A stretch of DNA of 58,060 nucleotides from Rugamonas aquatica (GCF_009380215.1 NZ_WHUG01000023.1:1-58060); one strand, 5' to 3'. Counted from the first letter of the stretch, positions 48,485 to 57,787 are shown. A program made the numbers and translations. Notes: generated by a model not told the origin, from the letters alone.

Positions 48485-48796
48485 TCAGCCGCCCAGCTTG
48501 TTATAAAGGACGCCGGGCCAGCGCGCGGTGATGCGGCTGCAGTGCATTTCGAATTCGTCGCGGTCCTTGGTCTTCACCGACGAGAAGTGGTTGACGGCGA
48601 TGCGGGTGGCGTCCTGCAAGGCGCCCGCTTCGGTGATCTGCTTGGGCAGCGGCTCGTCGCGGATGTGCAGCAGGTAGCGCACGTTCTTGGGCGCGGTGTT
48701 CTGGTCGTACCAGATCACCACTTCGATGTAGTCGTCCTCGTCTTCGGCTTCGGCGAAGCAGCGGCCGTGCCGCATGGTTTCAAATTTGAAGCGCAT
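48485..48796 (-). CDS. Uncharacterised protein (103 aa)
   Basis: 103 aa, not recognised. Starts MRFKFETMRHGRCFAEAEDEDDYIEV, with predicted beta strands (DYIEVVIWYDQNTAPKNVRYLLHIRD) and a helical C terminus ending GVLYNKLGG. Acidic and soluble, with no motif that suggests a function. It is 48 nt upstream of the 171-aa gene on the same strand. It could be cotranscribed with it. Probably a real gene given typical third-position GC bias, but evidence is limited to that. Confidence 0.55.
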   Translation of the reverse strand: MRFKFETMRHGRCFAEAEDEDDYIEVVIWYDQNTAPKNVRYLLHIRDEPLPKQITEAGALQDATRIAVNHFSSVKTKDRDEFEMHCSRITARWPGVLYNKLGG

Positions 48797-48861
48797 CGCA
48801 CCTCCATCGTGATGACGTCTAGCGTATCACGACAACGAGGCGCGCGCGGCCTTGCAAGATG

Positions 48862-49473
48862 CTACTGGAAAGTGGCGAGGTATTTGGCGGGAACGGTTAT
48901 GTCATATAGCCCGCCGGCGAAGGCCGCGACTATCAGCGCCGCCGCCGCGAAGCCGCACATCGAGAGCAGCGCGGTGGCGGCGCGCATCGCCGCCGCGCTC
49001 AATCGGTCCCGCGCCAGCCAGTGCAGCGCCCGCGCCAGATGGATGGCGATGGCCAGCACGGCGAAGAAGTAGTAGGGCAGGAAGAAGTAGCGATACGGCA
49101 GCACATGCATGCCGGCGGCGGCATAGTAGAAGTTCGTATCGAGCCCGAACTGCATGCGCCCGGTCAGCACCGCGCCCACGTGCACCAGCAGGAAGAAGGC
49201 CAGGTACAGGCCCGAACCGAGTTGCAGCAGATCGAGTCCCTGATGCCGCTCGCGCCAGCGGCGGCGGACGAAGGTCAAGCCGCTGGCGATCTGGCTCGCT
49301 GCACACAACAGCAGGATGATTTCAACCACGCGGTTGCGGTACACCGCGCGGAACGCCTCCATGAAACGGATGTGCGCCTCCACGCTGCCGACCGCCAGCA
49401 AGTGGTTGAACAGATGCAGTGTCAAAAAAACGCCGAGTACACAAGCGCCTGTGCGATGGATCTTGTGCAGCAT
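48862..49473 (-). CDS. Multi-helix membrane protein, possible cytochrome b-type, co-transcribed with P450
   Basis: 203 aa from the ATG at 49473. Five hydrophobic helices are visible: 9-28 (ACVLGVFLTLHLFNHLLAVG), 49-67 (VEIILLLCAASQIASGLTF), 86-106 (LGSGLYLAFFLLVHVGAVLTG), 128-152 (YRYFFLPYYFFAVLAIAIHLARAL) and 167-192. Membrane-embedded His residues (HLFNH in helix 1, LLVHVGAV in helix 3, AIAIHLARALHW in helix 4) and the HKIHRTG start recall the heme-binding SdhC/FrdC-type b subunits, but no family signature is certain. It begins 5 nt after the P450 stop, so the two are made together. Heme binding or electron transfer to the P450 is a hypothesis. Confidence 0.7.
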   Translation of the reverse strand: MLHKIHRTGACVLGVFLTLHLFNHLLAVGSVEAHIRFMEAFRAVYRNRVVEIILLLCAASQIASGLTFVRRRWRERHQGLDLLQLGSGLYLAFFLLVHVGAVLTGRMQFGLDTNFYYAAAGMHVLPYRYFFLPYYFFAVLAIAIHLARALHWLARDRLSAAAMRAATALLSMCGFAAAALIVAAFAGGLYDITVPAKYLATFQ

Positions 49474-49478
49474 AGGGC

Positions 49479-50921
49479 TCAGGCGGAGGCGACGCGTTCG
49501 CGCAGCCGCATGCGCAGGCCTACCGGCGACATGGTGAAAGCCATCAGCTCTTCCGGCTCCTTGCCGTCCACCGTGTCCAGCGTGGCGATGTCGAAGCTGC
49601 TGAGCAGCATGGCGCTGGTCAGCTTGATCTCCAGCAGCGCGAGGTAGCGCCCGGGGCAGGTGCGCACGCCGGCGCCGAAGGGCATCGACACATGCTTGTC
49701 CATCGCGCCGTCGCCTTTTTTCAGCCAGCGATCCGGATCGAACTGGCCGGCCTGCGGCACGTGGCTTTCGCTGACGCTGTCGTTCCGCATCACGCACCAC
49801 ACCAGGCCGCCCTTGGGTATCTGCACATCGCCGACCACGCTGTCGCGCAAGGCCTCCAGCGGCAGGAAGGGCGCCACCGGTTTCAATCGCATGGCTTCCT
49901 GGGCGCAGGCGTCCAGGTAGTCCAGCGCATCCATCTGTTCGATGGTGAAGGCGGTCGTATCGGGCGCGATCCGCAGCACTTCCTCGCGCGCCTTGCGCAG
50001 CGCGGCCGGGTTCTTTTGCAGCAGATACAGCATCCACGCCAGCGTGTTGCTGGTGGTGTCCTCGCCGGCCAGCAGCATGGTGGTGACATTGCCCGCCACG
50101 GCGACGTCGTCGACGCCGCTGTCGCCTTCGTCTGCCGCGCAGATCATCGCCTCCAGCAGATTGGCGGGACGCTCGCGCCGCTGCGGCTCGGCGGCCAGGC
50201 GGACGCGCGCGGTGGCGATCAGCTCATCGACCGCCTTGTCGAGTTCCCGCACGCAGTTGTCCAGATGATGGTCGCGCGGCAGCTTGACGTAGCGCCAGTA
50301 GGGGAACAGCGAGAACGAGCGGCGCGATACTTCCGGCAGGATGGTGTCCATGTGGCGCTGGATCACGTCCTCGCCGCCGTCGATGGTGTTGACTTCCGAG
50401 CCGAACGCCAGGCCGGCGATCACGTCGACGCTGAAGCGTTTCAGATCCTCGGTCAGGTCGATGGCGCTGCCGTCGCGCGCCGCCTGGCGCCAGCGCCGCT
50501 GCAGCCGCAGGGCGACCGACACCAGCGAAGGGAAGTAGGCTTTGACGGCGTGCGGCGCCAGCGCCGTCATCACCATGCGGCGCTGGTTGCGCCAGGCCGC
50601 GCCCTCGGCCAGGAACACGCCGGGACGGCCGCCCATCTCGTTCGATACCTGGGCCGTGATGGATGGACGGCGGAAGCCGTCGGGGCGGTCGCGCAGCACG
50701 GCGTTTACCAGGTCGTGCCCGGCCAGCACCACCGTCGTCGTCTTGCCGATGCTGATCTTGAACATGGGGCCATAGCGCTTGCTCCAGTCCTCGACGCTCT
50801 GGTGGATGTGCCGCAGCTCCATGTTCGGCAGGTTGCCCAGCAGCGGCCATGGACGCGGACCTGGCAGGCTGTCCACGGTGCGCAGGCGGGTGGCGGCGGG
50901 GGCGGTGATCGTATTCTCCAT
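49479..50921 (-). CDS. Cytochrome P450
   Basis: 480 aa. Heme-binding loop FGAGVRTCPGRYLALLE with axial Cys C422; I-helix oxygen-activation motif AGEDTTSN; ExxR in AQEAMRLKP. The N-terminal region (PGPRPWPLLGNLPNM) is the Pro-rich hinge of class II/E-group-I-like P450s, but no transmembrane anchor precedes it. No ferredoxin or reductase gene lies nearby; the only co-transcribed partner is the membrane protein 5 nt downstream. The substrate is unknown. It is divergent from an AraC-family regulator, which is the obvious candidate activator. Confidence 0.95.
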   Translation of the reverse strand: MENTITAPAATRLRTVDSLPGPRPWPLLGNLPNMELRHIHQSVEDWSKRYGPMFKISIGKTTTVVLAGHDLVNAVLRDRPDGFRRPSITAQVSNEMGGRPGVFLAEGAAWRNQRRMVMTALAPHAVKAYFPSLVSVALRLQRRWRQAARDGSAIDLTEDLKRFSVDVIAGLAFGSEVNTIDGGEDVIQRHMDTILPEVSRRSFSLFPYWRYVKLPRDHHLDNCVRELDKAVDELIATARVRLAAEPQRRERPANLLEAMICAADEGDSGVDDVAVAGNVTTMLLAGEDTTSNTLAWMLYLLQKNPAALRKAREEVLRIAPDTTAFTIEQMDALDYLDACAQEAMRLKPVAPFLPLEALRDSVVGDVQIPKGGLVWCVMRNDSVSESHVPQAGQFDPDRWLKKGDGAMDKHVSMPFGAGVRTCPGRYLALLEIKLTSAMLLSSFDIATLDTVDGKEPEELMAFTMSPVGLRMRLRERVASA

Positions 50922-50976
50922 ATCGGCTTCCTCTCGTTATGATGGCTTCATGATGCCGCGCCGCCGCCGGCGCGTA

Positions 50977-51005
50977 TTGAACGTTTGCGACAGCTTTGGT
51001 ATAAA
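50977..51005 (+). promoter_or_regulatory. Promoter of the AraC-family regulator
   Basis: TTGAAC (50977-50982) - exactly 17 nt - TATAAA (51000-51005). Only 8 nt separate the -10 box from the ATG at 51014, and no Shine-Dalgarno is visible, so the mRNA may be leaderless. Confidence 0.6.
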
Positions 51006-51013
51006 CTTTGCAA

Positions 51014-51862
51014 ATGTCCGACACCGAACCATCCCTGACGCGTTTGATCGTGCCACCGTTTGCGCTGGCCTCCTGCGTGCGCGCCTACATCACGCGCAGC
51101 ACGGTGGAGGCGCCGCTGACCGATCCGGCCGACCGCTTCAATCACTTCCCCGCCACGCCGCATTGCTCGATCACCTGGTTCATCGAAGGCGAGGCCGAAG
51201 TGGTCGAGCCGCCGGGCATGCCGAAGACTGAAATCCGCGCCGTGTTCGTCGGCCCGCAGACGCGGCCGATGGCGACCTACAATCCGGGGCCGGTGCGGAT
51301 ACTGATGGTGATGTTTTATCCGCAGGCGATGCACGCGCTGAGCGGCGTCGACGTGCCGGCCTGGGTCAACCGCTGGGACGACGCCGGGACGGTGCTGGGG
51401 CCGGAGTGGGCCGCGATGTCCGACGCGGTGCTGGCCGCGCCCGACGATGCCGCGCGGCTGGCGGTGCTGGAAGCCTTCCTGACGCCGCGCTGGCAGGCGG
51501 CGCGACCCGGCGGCGCGGGCGCGACGGCGGGCGACTGGGTGCGCCACCTGGCGTGGCAGGTGGCCGACACGGCGCTGGGCCGCGGCGTACGCAGCATCGA
51601 GCGCCACATCAAGGCGCGCGCCGGCCAGCCGATGCGCAAGCTGCTGCGCCTGCAGCGCGCGGAGCAATCGTTCTTCGACGCCCGCGAAGAGTTCCTGGCG
51701 GGGCGGGTGGTGTGGTCCGACGTGGCCGCGCGCGGCGGCTATTCCGACCAGGCGCACTTCTGCCGCGAGGCGCGCGAGATCACCGGCCACAGTCCGCACG
51801 AACTGGCGCGCATCATGAAATCCGAAGACGAAAGCTACTGGATCTACCGCATCTGGACCTGA
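51014..51862 (+). CDS. AraC-family transcriptional regulator
   Basis: 282 aa from the ATG at 51014; a TTG two codons upstream is in frame. The C-terminal two-HTH AraC domain spans about 178-275: ALGRGVRSIERHIKARAGQPMRKLLRLQRAEQSF then VVWSDVAARGGYSDQAHFCREAREITGHSPHEL (each quoted in part: RSIERHIKARAGQP, SDQAHFCREAREITGHSP). The N-terminal 165 residues form a beta-rich effector domain (HCSITWFIEGEAEVVEPPG; RAVFVGPQTRPMATYNPGPV). It is divergent from the P450 operon, with 92 nt between the starts, and probably regulates it. Convergent with the VOC gene at 51870. Confidence 0.92.
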   Translation: MSDTEPSLTRLIVPPFALASCVRAYITRSTVEAPLTDPADRFNHFPATPHCSITWFIEGEAEVVEPPGMPKTEIRAVFVGPQTRPMATYNPGPVRILMVMFYPQAMHALSGVDVPAWVNRWDDAGTVLGPEWAAMSDAVLAAPDDAARLAVLEAFLTPRWQAARPGGAGATAGDWVRHLAWQVADTALGRGVRSIERHIKARAGQPMRKLLRLQRAEQSFFDAREEFLAGRVVWSDVAARGGYSDQAHFCREAREITGHSPHELARIMKSEDESYWIYRIWT

Positions 51863-51869
51863 GCCCTGA

Positions 51870-52298
51870 TTAGCGCAGCGTGCCGCCCCAGGCGGCCGGG
51901 TCGATGTCGGCGATGGTTTGCGTGAAGGTCCAGATATGGCCGCCGGGATCGGCCACCGAGTACTGCCGCTCGCCGAAGGGATAGCCGGTCGGCGGGCTGA
52001 GCGAACGGGCGCGGGCCGCCATGGCGCGCTTGTAGTGCTGGTCGATGTCGCTGATGCGCACCATGATCGAATGGCAGGGATGCGGGCAGGGCGGCGCGGG
52101 ACTGGGCCGCTGCGCCACCACCACCGCGCCGGCGCCGCCGTCGATGTCGAGCTGGATGCGGTGGTCGCCGATGCGCAGCCGTTCGCTGAAGCCGAACGCG
52201 CCGCACAGCCACTCCGCCGCCAATGCCACATCCGGATAGTGCAGCACCGGTATCACCGTCACCGCCTGGATCGACCGGTTGGGCGCCAACGGCGTCAC
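51870..52298 (-). CDS. VOC (glyoxalase/bleomycin-resistance-like) superfamily protein
   Basis: 142 aa, two beta-alpha-beta-beta-beta modules: VTVIPVLHYPDVALAAEWLCGAFGF opens the first, and HSIMVRISDIDQHYKRAMAAR... GERQYSVADPGGHIWTFTQTI closes the second. The PxGHxWxF segment is typical of the PhnB/glyoxalase-like subgroup, and no specific substrate can be deduced. Its ATG overlaps the stop of the DUF6265 gene by 4 nt, indicating coupled translation. Confidence 0.87.
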   Translation of the reverse strand: MTPLAPNRSIQAVTVIPVLHYPDVALAAEWLCGAFGFSERLRIGDHRIQLDIDGGAGAVVVAQRPSPAPPCPHPCHSIMVRISDIDQHYKRAMAARARSLSPPTGYPFGERQYSVADPGGHIWTFTQTIADIDPAAWGGTLR

Positions 52299-52765
52299 AG
52301 CGTGCCTCCGCAGGCGCCGCGCACCAGAGGGAATTCGATGCGCTTGAGCGCGCCGTTGCGCAGGCCTTCGATGCTGGCGCGCAGCGTGGACGGCGCTTCG
52401 TAGCGGTAGATCACGCGCTGCGGAAAATCGTGCTCCAGGTTTTCAAATACCACCTCGGTGGCGCTCTGCACGATGGCGTGGAAGCTGGCCGCCGGCTTGC
52501 CGGCCGGCTGCGCATGGAACACCGCCTTGCCGTCGCCGCCGTCGGCGATGCGCATGAATTCGTACGTGACCAGCTTGCCGCCCCTGATGGTGCGGCCCAT
52601 GCCCAGCATGGAGCCGGCGGCAGGCACGGTCCACTGCTCGCCCGAGCCTGCCTCGCCGGCGGGATCGACCCAGCAGCCGCTGAGCCACGACAGCTGCTCC
52701 AGCGGCGCCGCGTGGACGGAACATAGCGCGCCCCAGGCTGCCAATAAAACGGTAACGTTGCGCAT
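52295..52765 (-). CDS. DUF6265-type secreted protein
   Basis: 156 aa. Signal peptide 1-19 (MRNVTVLLAAWGALCSVHA). The mature part starts with LEQLSWLSGCWV and continues EQWTVPAAGSMLGMGRTIRGGKLVTYEFMRI, then FENLEHDFPQRVIYRYE: the lipocalin-like pattern of DUF6265 proteins, whose function is unknown. Its stop overlaps the VOC gene start by 4 nt; the diguanylate cyclase gene ends 24 nt upstream on the same strand, so it may also receive read-through from that operon. Confidence 0.83.
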   Translation of the reverse strand: MRNVTVLLAAWGALCSVHAAPLEQLSWLSGCWVDPAGEAGSGEQWTVPAAGSMLGMGRTIRGGKLVTYEFMRIADGGDGKAVFHAQPAGKPAASFHAIVQSATEVVFENLEHDFPQRVIYRYEAPSTLRASIEGLRNGALKRIEFPLVRGACGGTL

Positions 52766-52789
52766 ACTGATCCTCGTTGTGGTGGATGG

Positions 52790-53760
<971 letters not shown>

Positions 53761-53764
<4 letters not shown>

Positions 53765-54393
53765 GCCTGGCCCATTGCGCGGGCGATGTAGAGGTTGATC
53801 TGCTCCTTCAGATCGTGCAGCGCGGAGATGTCCAGCACGAAGGCGACGTAGCCGTGGATCTGGTGCTTCTCCAGCACGAAATCGATGTGCAGCATCAGCA
53901 CCACGGTGTCGTGCTGGCTGCCGGAGGCGATCAGGATTTCATCGCTGGTGCCGACGTGGTACTGCGGCAGCGAACCCTGCAGCTCGCGCTGGAAGATGTT
54001 GGCCAGCGTGCCGACGCAGGAGTTGAGGATGATGTTGCCGATCTCGCACATGGCTTCCTGCTCCATCTCGGTCAGCTCCTTGAGCGGCACCGATTCGCCC
54101 ACCATCAGGCGCACGATCTCCAGGCTTTTATCCTCGGGGAACATGAGGATGGCCTCGGTCGAGAACGCGCCCTCGTAGTGCTGGCTGACGCCGCAGATGG
54201 CGCCGGCCTCGGGCGCCTTGCCGTCGAGCACGCGCGCGGCCTCGGTGCGGTTGATGAAGCTCACCGACGGCACCGACATGCGCACCGTCTCGTTGACGAT
54301 GGCGCTCATCGACGATGCCGCCTGGCCGACGCCGATGTTGAAGATCTCGATCAGCGCATCGTTTTCCAGCTCAGTCAGGGCGAACATGGTCAC
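53761..54393 (-). CDS. cheC: CheC-family phosphatase of phospho-receiver
   Basis: 210 aa. Two CheC active-site motifs (E-x2-N): DALIEIFNIGVGQAASSMS (E16, N19) and EQEAMCEIGNIILNSCVGT (E117, N120), both intact. CheC/CheX/FliY proteins dephosphorylate CheY-like receivers. The neighbouring receiver gene overlaps it by 4 nt and is the likely substrate, while the downstream gene is a diguanylate cyclase. It is not next to other chemotaxis genes, so a dedicated circuit separate from the flagellar motor switch is plausible. Confidence 0.92.
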
Positions 54394-54761
54394 ACCGCCT
54401 CCAGCGTGGCCAGCAGTTGCGCGATGCGCGCCTCGGTGATCGGTTTTTCCATGAAGCCGATGCCCAGCTGGGCCGCGCGTTCGCGCGTGGCCGTCTGCAC
54501 ATTGGCCGTCAGCAGCGAAATCGGGATGGCGGGGAATTCCTGGCGCAGCTGCTCGGCGGCGGCGATGCCGCCCATGCCGGGCATGTTGACGTCCATCAGG
54601 ATCAGGTCGGGCGGCGTGGCGCGCGCCTTGGCCAGCGATTCCTCGCCGGTGCCGGCTTCCTCGACGATCCAGTCGGCGTGCAGGCCGGCGATGTACTGGC
54701 GGGCCATCATGCGCGAGACGCGGCTGTCATCGACAATCAAGACTGTTTTGGCTGGCGTCAT
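54390..54761 (-). CDS. Single-domain response regulator (CheY-like receiver)
   Basis: 123 aa, one receiver domain and no output. Acidic pair D11-D12, phosphoacceptor D57 in LILMDVNMPGMGG, conserved Thr/Ser in SLLTANV and Lys in GFMEKPI. It overlaps cheC by 4 nt and precedes it, so the receiver is probably the phosphoprotein on which CheC acts. The histidine kinase that phosphorylates it is not encoded nearby. Confidence 0.92.
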   Translation of the reverse strand: MTPAKTVLIVDDSRVSRMMARQYIAGLHADWIVEEAGTGEESLAKARATPPDLILMDVNMPGMGGIAAAEQLRQEFPAIPISLLTANVQTATRERAAQLGIGFMEKPITEARIAQLLATLEAV

Positions 54762-54985
54762 GGCTCATCCCCGGCGATCGTTTTTGGACCTGCGTGAGCT
54801 TCATTCTCGCATATCCGGCCGCATCGCTGGCAAGCATCGTTGCATACACGCAGCGCTTGTGCCAGTCTGCGACACCGGCGTCCGCGAGGTGTTGTCTGAG
54901 CGCAATTTTTGGCTGAAAACGGTGGCGGACGGGGGCGATCCGTTAAAATAGCGGGATTGAATTTCCCCTCTCTTATAGAAACATC

Positions 54986-55663
54986 ATGACCCAAGACGAA
55001 CTGAAACAAGCCGTAGCCCGCGCCGCCATCGATTACGTGGTGGATAACGAGATCATCGGCGTCGGCACCGGCTCCACCGCCAACTTCTTCATCGACGAGC
55101 TGGCCAAGATCAAGCACCGCATCAAGGGCGCCGTGGCCTCGTCGGAAGCGACCGCGGCCCGCCTGCGCGGCCACGGCATCGAAGTGTTCGACCTGAACGA
55201 CGTGCCGGCCATCGCCGTCTACATCGACGGCGCCGATGAAATCACCAATACCGGCGCCATGATCAAGGGCGGCGGCGCGGCGCTGACGCGCGAGAAGATC
55301 GTCGCTTCGGTGTCCGGCCAGTTCGTCTGCATCGCCGACGGCTCCAAGCTGGTCGACGTGATGGGCAAGTTCCCGTTGCCGGTGGAAGTGCTGCCGATGG
55401 CGCGCGCCTCGGTCACGCGCGCGCTGGCCGCCATCGGCGGCACGCCGAAGCTGCGCCTGAAGGCCGGCAGCGACGAAGCCTTCATCACCGACAACGGCGG
55501 CATGATTATCGATGTGGCCGGTTTGTCGATTACCGATCCGGTGGCGCTGGAGCAGCAGATCAACCAGATCGTCGGCGTGATCGCGGTCGGCCTGTTTGCC
55601 GCGCGCGGCGCCAACGTCTGCCTGCTGGGCATGGCGGACGGCGTCAAGACCCTGAAGTTCTAA
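54986..55663 (+). CDS. rpiA: Ribose-5-phosphate isomerase A
   Basis: 225 aa. Interconverts ribose 5-phosphate and ribulose 5-phosphate. Signatures: IIGVGTGSTANFFIDEL, SSEATAARLRGHGI, YIDGADEI (catalytic Asp region), MIKGGGAALTREKIVAS and GSDEAFITDNGG. It complements tal and zwf for the pentose phosphate pathway. The leader includes TAAAAT 41 nt before the ATG as a possible -10 box. Followed directly by repeat copy C. Confidence 0.97.
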   Translation: MTQDELKQAVARAAIDYVVDNEIIGVGTGSTANFFIDELAKIKHRIKGAVASSEATAARLRGHGIEVFDLNDVPAIAVYIDGADEITNTGAMIKGGGAALTREKIVASVSGQFVCIADGSKLVDVMGKFPLPVEVLPMARASVTRALAAIGGTPKLRLKAGSDEAFITDNGGMIIDVAGLSITDPVALEQQINQIVGVIAVGLFAARGANVCLLGMADGVKTLKF

Positions 55664-55667
55664 GCGT

Positions 55668-55728
55668 GTCGTTCCCGCGCAGGCGGGAACCCATGCTGAG
55701 TATGGATTCCCGCGTGCGCGGGAACGAC
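55668..55728. repeat. Paired dRS3-like palindromes, copy C
   Basis: GTTCCC-N8-GGGAAC at 55671-55690 and TTCCC-N8-GGGAA at 55707-55724, closer together (16 nt) than in copies A and B. Lies 8 nt after the rpiA stop, where it could also act as a 3'-end stabiliser. Confidence 0.9.
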
Positions 55729-55750
55729 AGTTCACCTTACCCGGGCTTCC

Positions 55751-56113
55751 ATGAAACGCTCCTTGATCCTCCTGCTGTGCGGCACGTCCTTGCTCAATGC
55801 CTGTTCGTTGCCTGCCTCGCGGGGCAAGGTGCGTGAGGAAGCGGCGGCGCCGCGCAAGCCGGCGCTGCGCACCACGGCCGACGATGGCACGCCGATCAGC
55901 TATGTCGACGGCGTCGAAATCCAGAAAGTGCCATTCCGCGCCGGCGTCTCGTCGGCGACGGTGGAAAACCTGGCCAAGCAGCAGGGCTGCCAGGGCGGTT
56001 GGGGTGCGGGCTTGGTGAGCGAACCGGGACCGGTCGAGGTGTATCGCATGACTTGCGAAAACGGCAAAGTTTTCATGGCAAGGTGCGAGTTAAAGCAGTG
56101 CAAAGCGATGTGA
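55751..56113 (+). CDS. Small putative lipoprotein of unknown function
   Basis: 120 aa. Signal peptide with lipobox LLNACSLPAS (Cys18), so the mature protein is probably membrane-anchored by lipid. The mature part has YVDGVEIQKVPFRAGVSSATVENLAKQQGCQGGWGAGLVSEPGPVEVYRMTC (in part) and ends with a Cys-rich tail (CENGKVFMARCELKQC). Four Cys in the tail could form disulfides in the periplasm. Family not recognised. Separated from rpiA by repeat copy C. Confidence 0.75.
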   Translation: MKRSLILLLCGTSLLNACSLPASRGKVREEAAAPRKPALRTTADDGTPISYVDGVEIQKVPFRAGVSSATVENLAKQQGCQGGWGAGLVSEPGPVEVYRMTCENGKVFMARCELKQCKAM

Positions 56114-56156
56114 AGTACTACACACCGGCGGCGAGCGCCGCCGGCGTTGACCGGAT

Positions 56157-56429
56157 TTACTCGGTAGGCGGCACGTAGCCCATGGCCGCGTCGGCGCCGT
56201 CGCCGAAGAAGTGTTTCTCCATCTGCGTCGCCAGGTATTTGCGGGCGCGCTGATCGGCCAGGTTCAGACGGTTCTCGTTGACCAGCATGGTCTGGTGCTT
56301 CAGCCAGGCCGCCCAGGCTTCTTTCGAAACCGATTCATAGATCTTCTTACCCAGTTCGCCCGGATACGGCGGGAAGTCCAGACCTTCGGCTTCTTTGTTG
56401 AGTTTGATGCATTGAACGGTGCGGGCCAT
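56157..56429 (-). CDS. yggX: Fe(2+)-trafficking protein YggX
   Basis: 90 aa, normal length. MARTVQCIKLNKEAEGLDFPPYPGELGKKIYESVSKEAWAAWLKHQTMLVNENRLNLAD (in part) is the highly conserved YggX core, including the single reactive Cys7. Protects iron-sulfur clusters and limits oxidative damage. It follows argA on the same strand with a 34-nt gap, so they may share a transcript. Confidence 0.96.
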   Translation of the reverse strand: MARTVQCIKLNKEAEGLDFPPYPGELGKKIYESVSKEAWAAWLKHQTMLVNENRLNLADQRARKYLATQMEKHFFGDGADAAMGYVPPTE

Positions 56430-56463
56430 CTGTGTTGCTCCTAAAGCGGTATGTAAAACGACA

Positions 56464-57774
56464 TTATAAGGTCTTAATCAAAACCTGGGACTTGCGCTGC
56501 CAGTTGTACATGCGCTGGCGGTCCTTGGGCAGGGCGTCGACGGTGACGGGCACGAAGCCGCGCTTCTGGAACCAGTGCGAGGTGCGGGTGGTCAGCACGA
56601 ACAGCTTTTGCACGCCGATGGCGCGCGCGCGGTTCTCCATGTGCTTGAGGATGCGCTCGCCGTCGCCCTGGGCTTGCACTTCCGGGTTGACCGTCAAACA
56701 TGCCATTTCGGCCATTTTCTGTTCCGGGAATGGATACAGCGCGGCGCAACCGAAGATCACGCCATCGTGCTCGATGACGGAGAAGTAGTCGATTTCGCGC
56801 TCGATCAGCTCGCGGCCGCGCTTGACCAGCGTGCCGTCGGCCTCCAGCGGCTCGATCAGCTTGATGATGCCGCCGACGTCCTCGATGGTGGCCTGGCGCA
56901 GCGATTCCAGGTTCTCGTGCGAGATCATGGTGCCGACGCCATCGTGGGTGAACAGTTCCAGCAGCGCCGAGCCGTCCATGCTGAACGAGACGATGTGCGA
57001 GCGTTCGACGCCGTTGTCGCACGCCTTGATGCAGTGCTTCAGGTAGAAGGCGGTGGCGTCCGGCAGGAAGCCGGCCTGCAGCACGGCTTCGGCCTGGTGC
57101 GACGACAGTTCGCGGATCTCGGTGCCGCCGGCGTCGGTCATCATGCCGGTCTCGGTGATGAAGATCAGCTTGTCCGCATGCAGGGCGATGGCGGTGCTGC
57201 ACGCCACGTCTTCCATGGTCAGGTTGAAGGCTTCGCCGGTCGGCGAGAAGCCCAGCGGCGACAGCAGCACCAGGCCGTCCGAGCCGAGGATGGAGTGGAT
57301 GGTTTCGGCGTCGACCTTGCGGGTGACGCCGGTCAGTTCCAGGTCGACGCCGTCGATCACGCCCAGCGGACGGGCGGTGATGAAGTTGCCGGAAATGATG
57401 CGGATGGCCGCGTTGGACATCGGCGTGTTCGGCAAGCCCTGGCTGAACGCGGCCTCGATATCGAGGCGCAGCTCGCCGGCGGCTTCCTTGGCGCACTCCA
57501 TGGCGGCGATGTCGGTGATGCGCACGCCGTTGTGGAAGCGGCCTTCGACGTTACGCAGGGCCAGCTGCTCGGCCACCTGCGGGCGCGAGCCGTAGACCAC
57601 GGTGACGTTGATGTCGAGCGCGTGCAGCAGCGACAGATCGTGGGCCAGCACTTGCAGCGCGCCGGCGCTCACGAGCTCACCAGGGAAGGCGACCACGAAG
57701 GTCTTGCCACGGAAGGCGTGGATGTAAGGCGCGACTGAGCGCAGCCATTGGACGAATTGGGTAGGGTTTTCCAT
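56464..57774 (-). CDS. argA: N-acetylglutamate synthase (amino-acid N-acetyltransferase)
   Basis: 436 aa from MENPTQFVQWLRSVAPYIHAF at 57774; a second ATG three codons upstream (57783) is possible, and the frame stays open further. The N-terminal amino-acid kinase-like domain (FRGKTFVVAFPGELV... DINVTVVYGSRPQVAEQL, about 20-280) senses arginine; the C-terminal GNAT domain (about 290-436: CLTVNPEVQAQGDGERILKHMENRARAIGVQKLFVLTTRTSHWFQKRGF, in part) binds acetyl-CoA. First step of arginine biosynthesis. TATAAT lies 7 nt before the ATG at 57774. Divergent from the gene at 57830. Confidence 0.94.
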   Translation of the reverse strand: MENPTQFVQWLRSVAPYIHAFRGKTFVVAFPGELVSAGALQVLAHDLSLLHALDINVTVVYGSRPQVAEQLALRNVEGRFHNGVRITDIAAMECAKEAAGELRLDIEAAFSQGLPNTPMSNAAIRIISGNFITARPLGVIDGVDLELTGVTRKVDAETIHSILGSDGLVLLSPLGFSPTGEAFNLTMEDVACSTAIALHADKLIFITETGMMTDAGGTEIRELSSHQAEAVLQAGFLPDATAFYLKHCIKACDNGVERSHIVSFSMDGSALLELFTHDGVGTMISHENLESLRQATIEDVGGIIKLIEPLEADGTLVKRGRELIEREIDYFSVIEHDGVIFGCAALYPFPEQKMAEMACLTVNPEVQAQGDGERILKHMENRARAIGVQKLFVLTTRTSHWFQKRGFVPVTVDALPKDRQRMYNWQRKSQVLIKTL

Positions 57775-57787
57775 TAGCCGCATTATA
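57775..57787 (-). promoter_or_regulatory. -10 box abutting the argA start codon (possible leaderless promoter)
   Basis: On the minus strand a perfect TATAAT (57787-57782) is followed by 7 nt and then the argA ATG (57774). The -35 is weak (TTGGCG at 19-nt spacing). The geometry repeats that at greB and the AraC gene. Confidence 0.5.
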
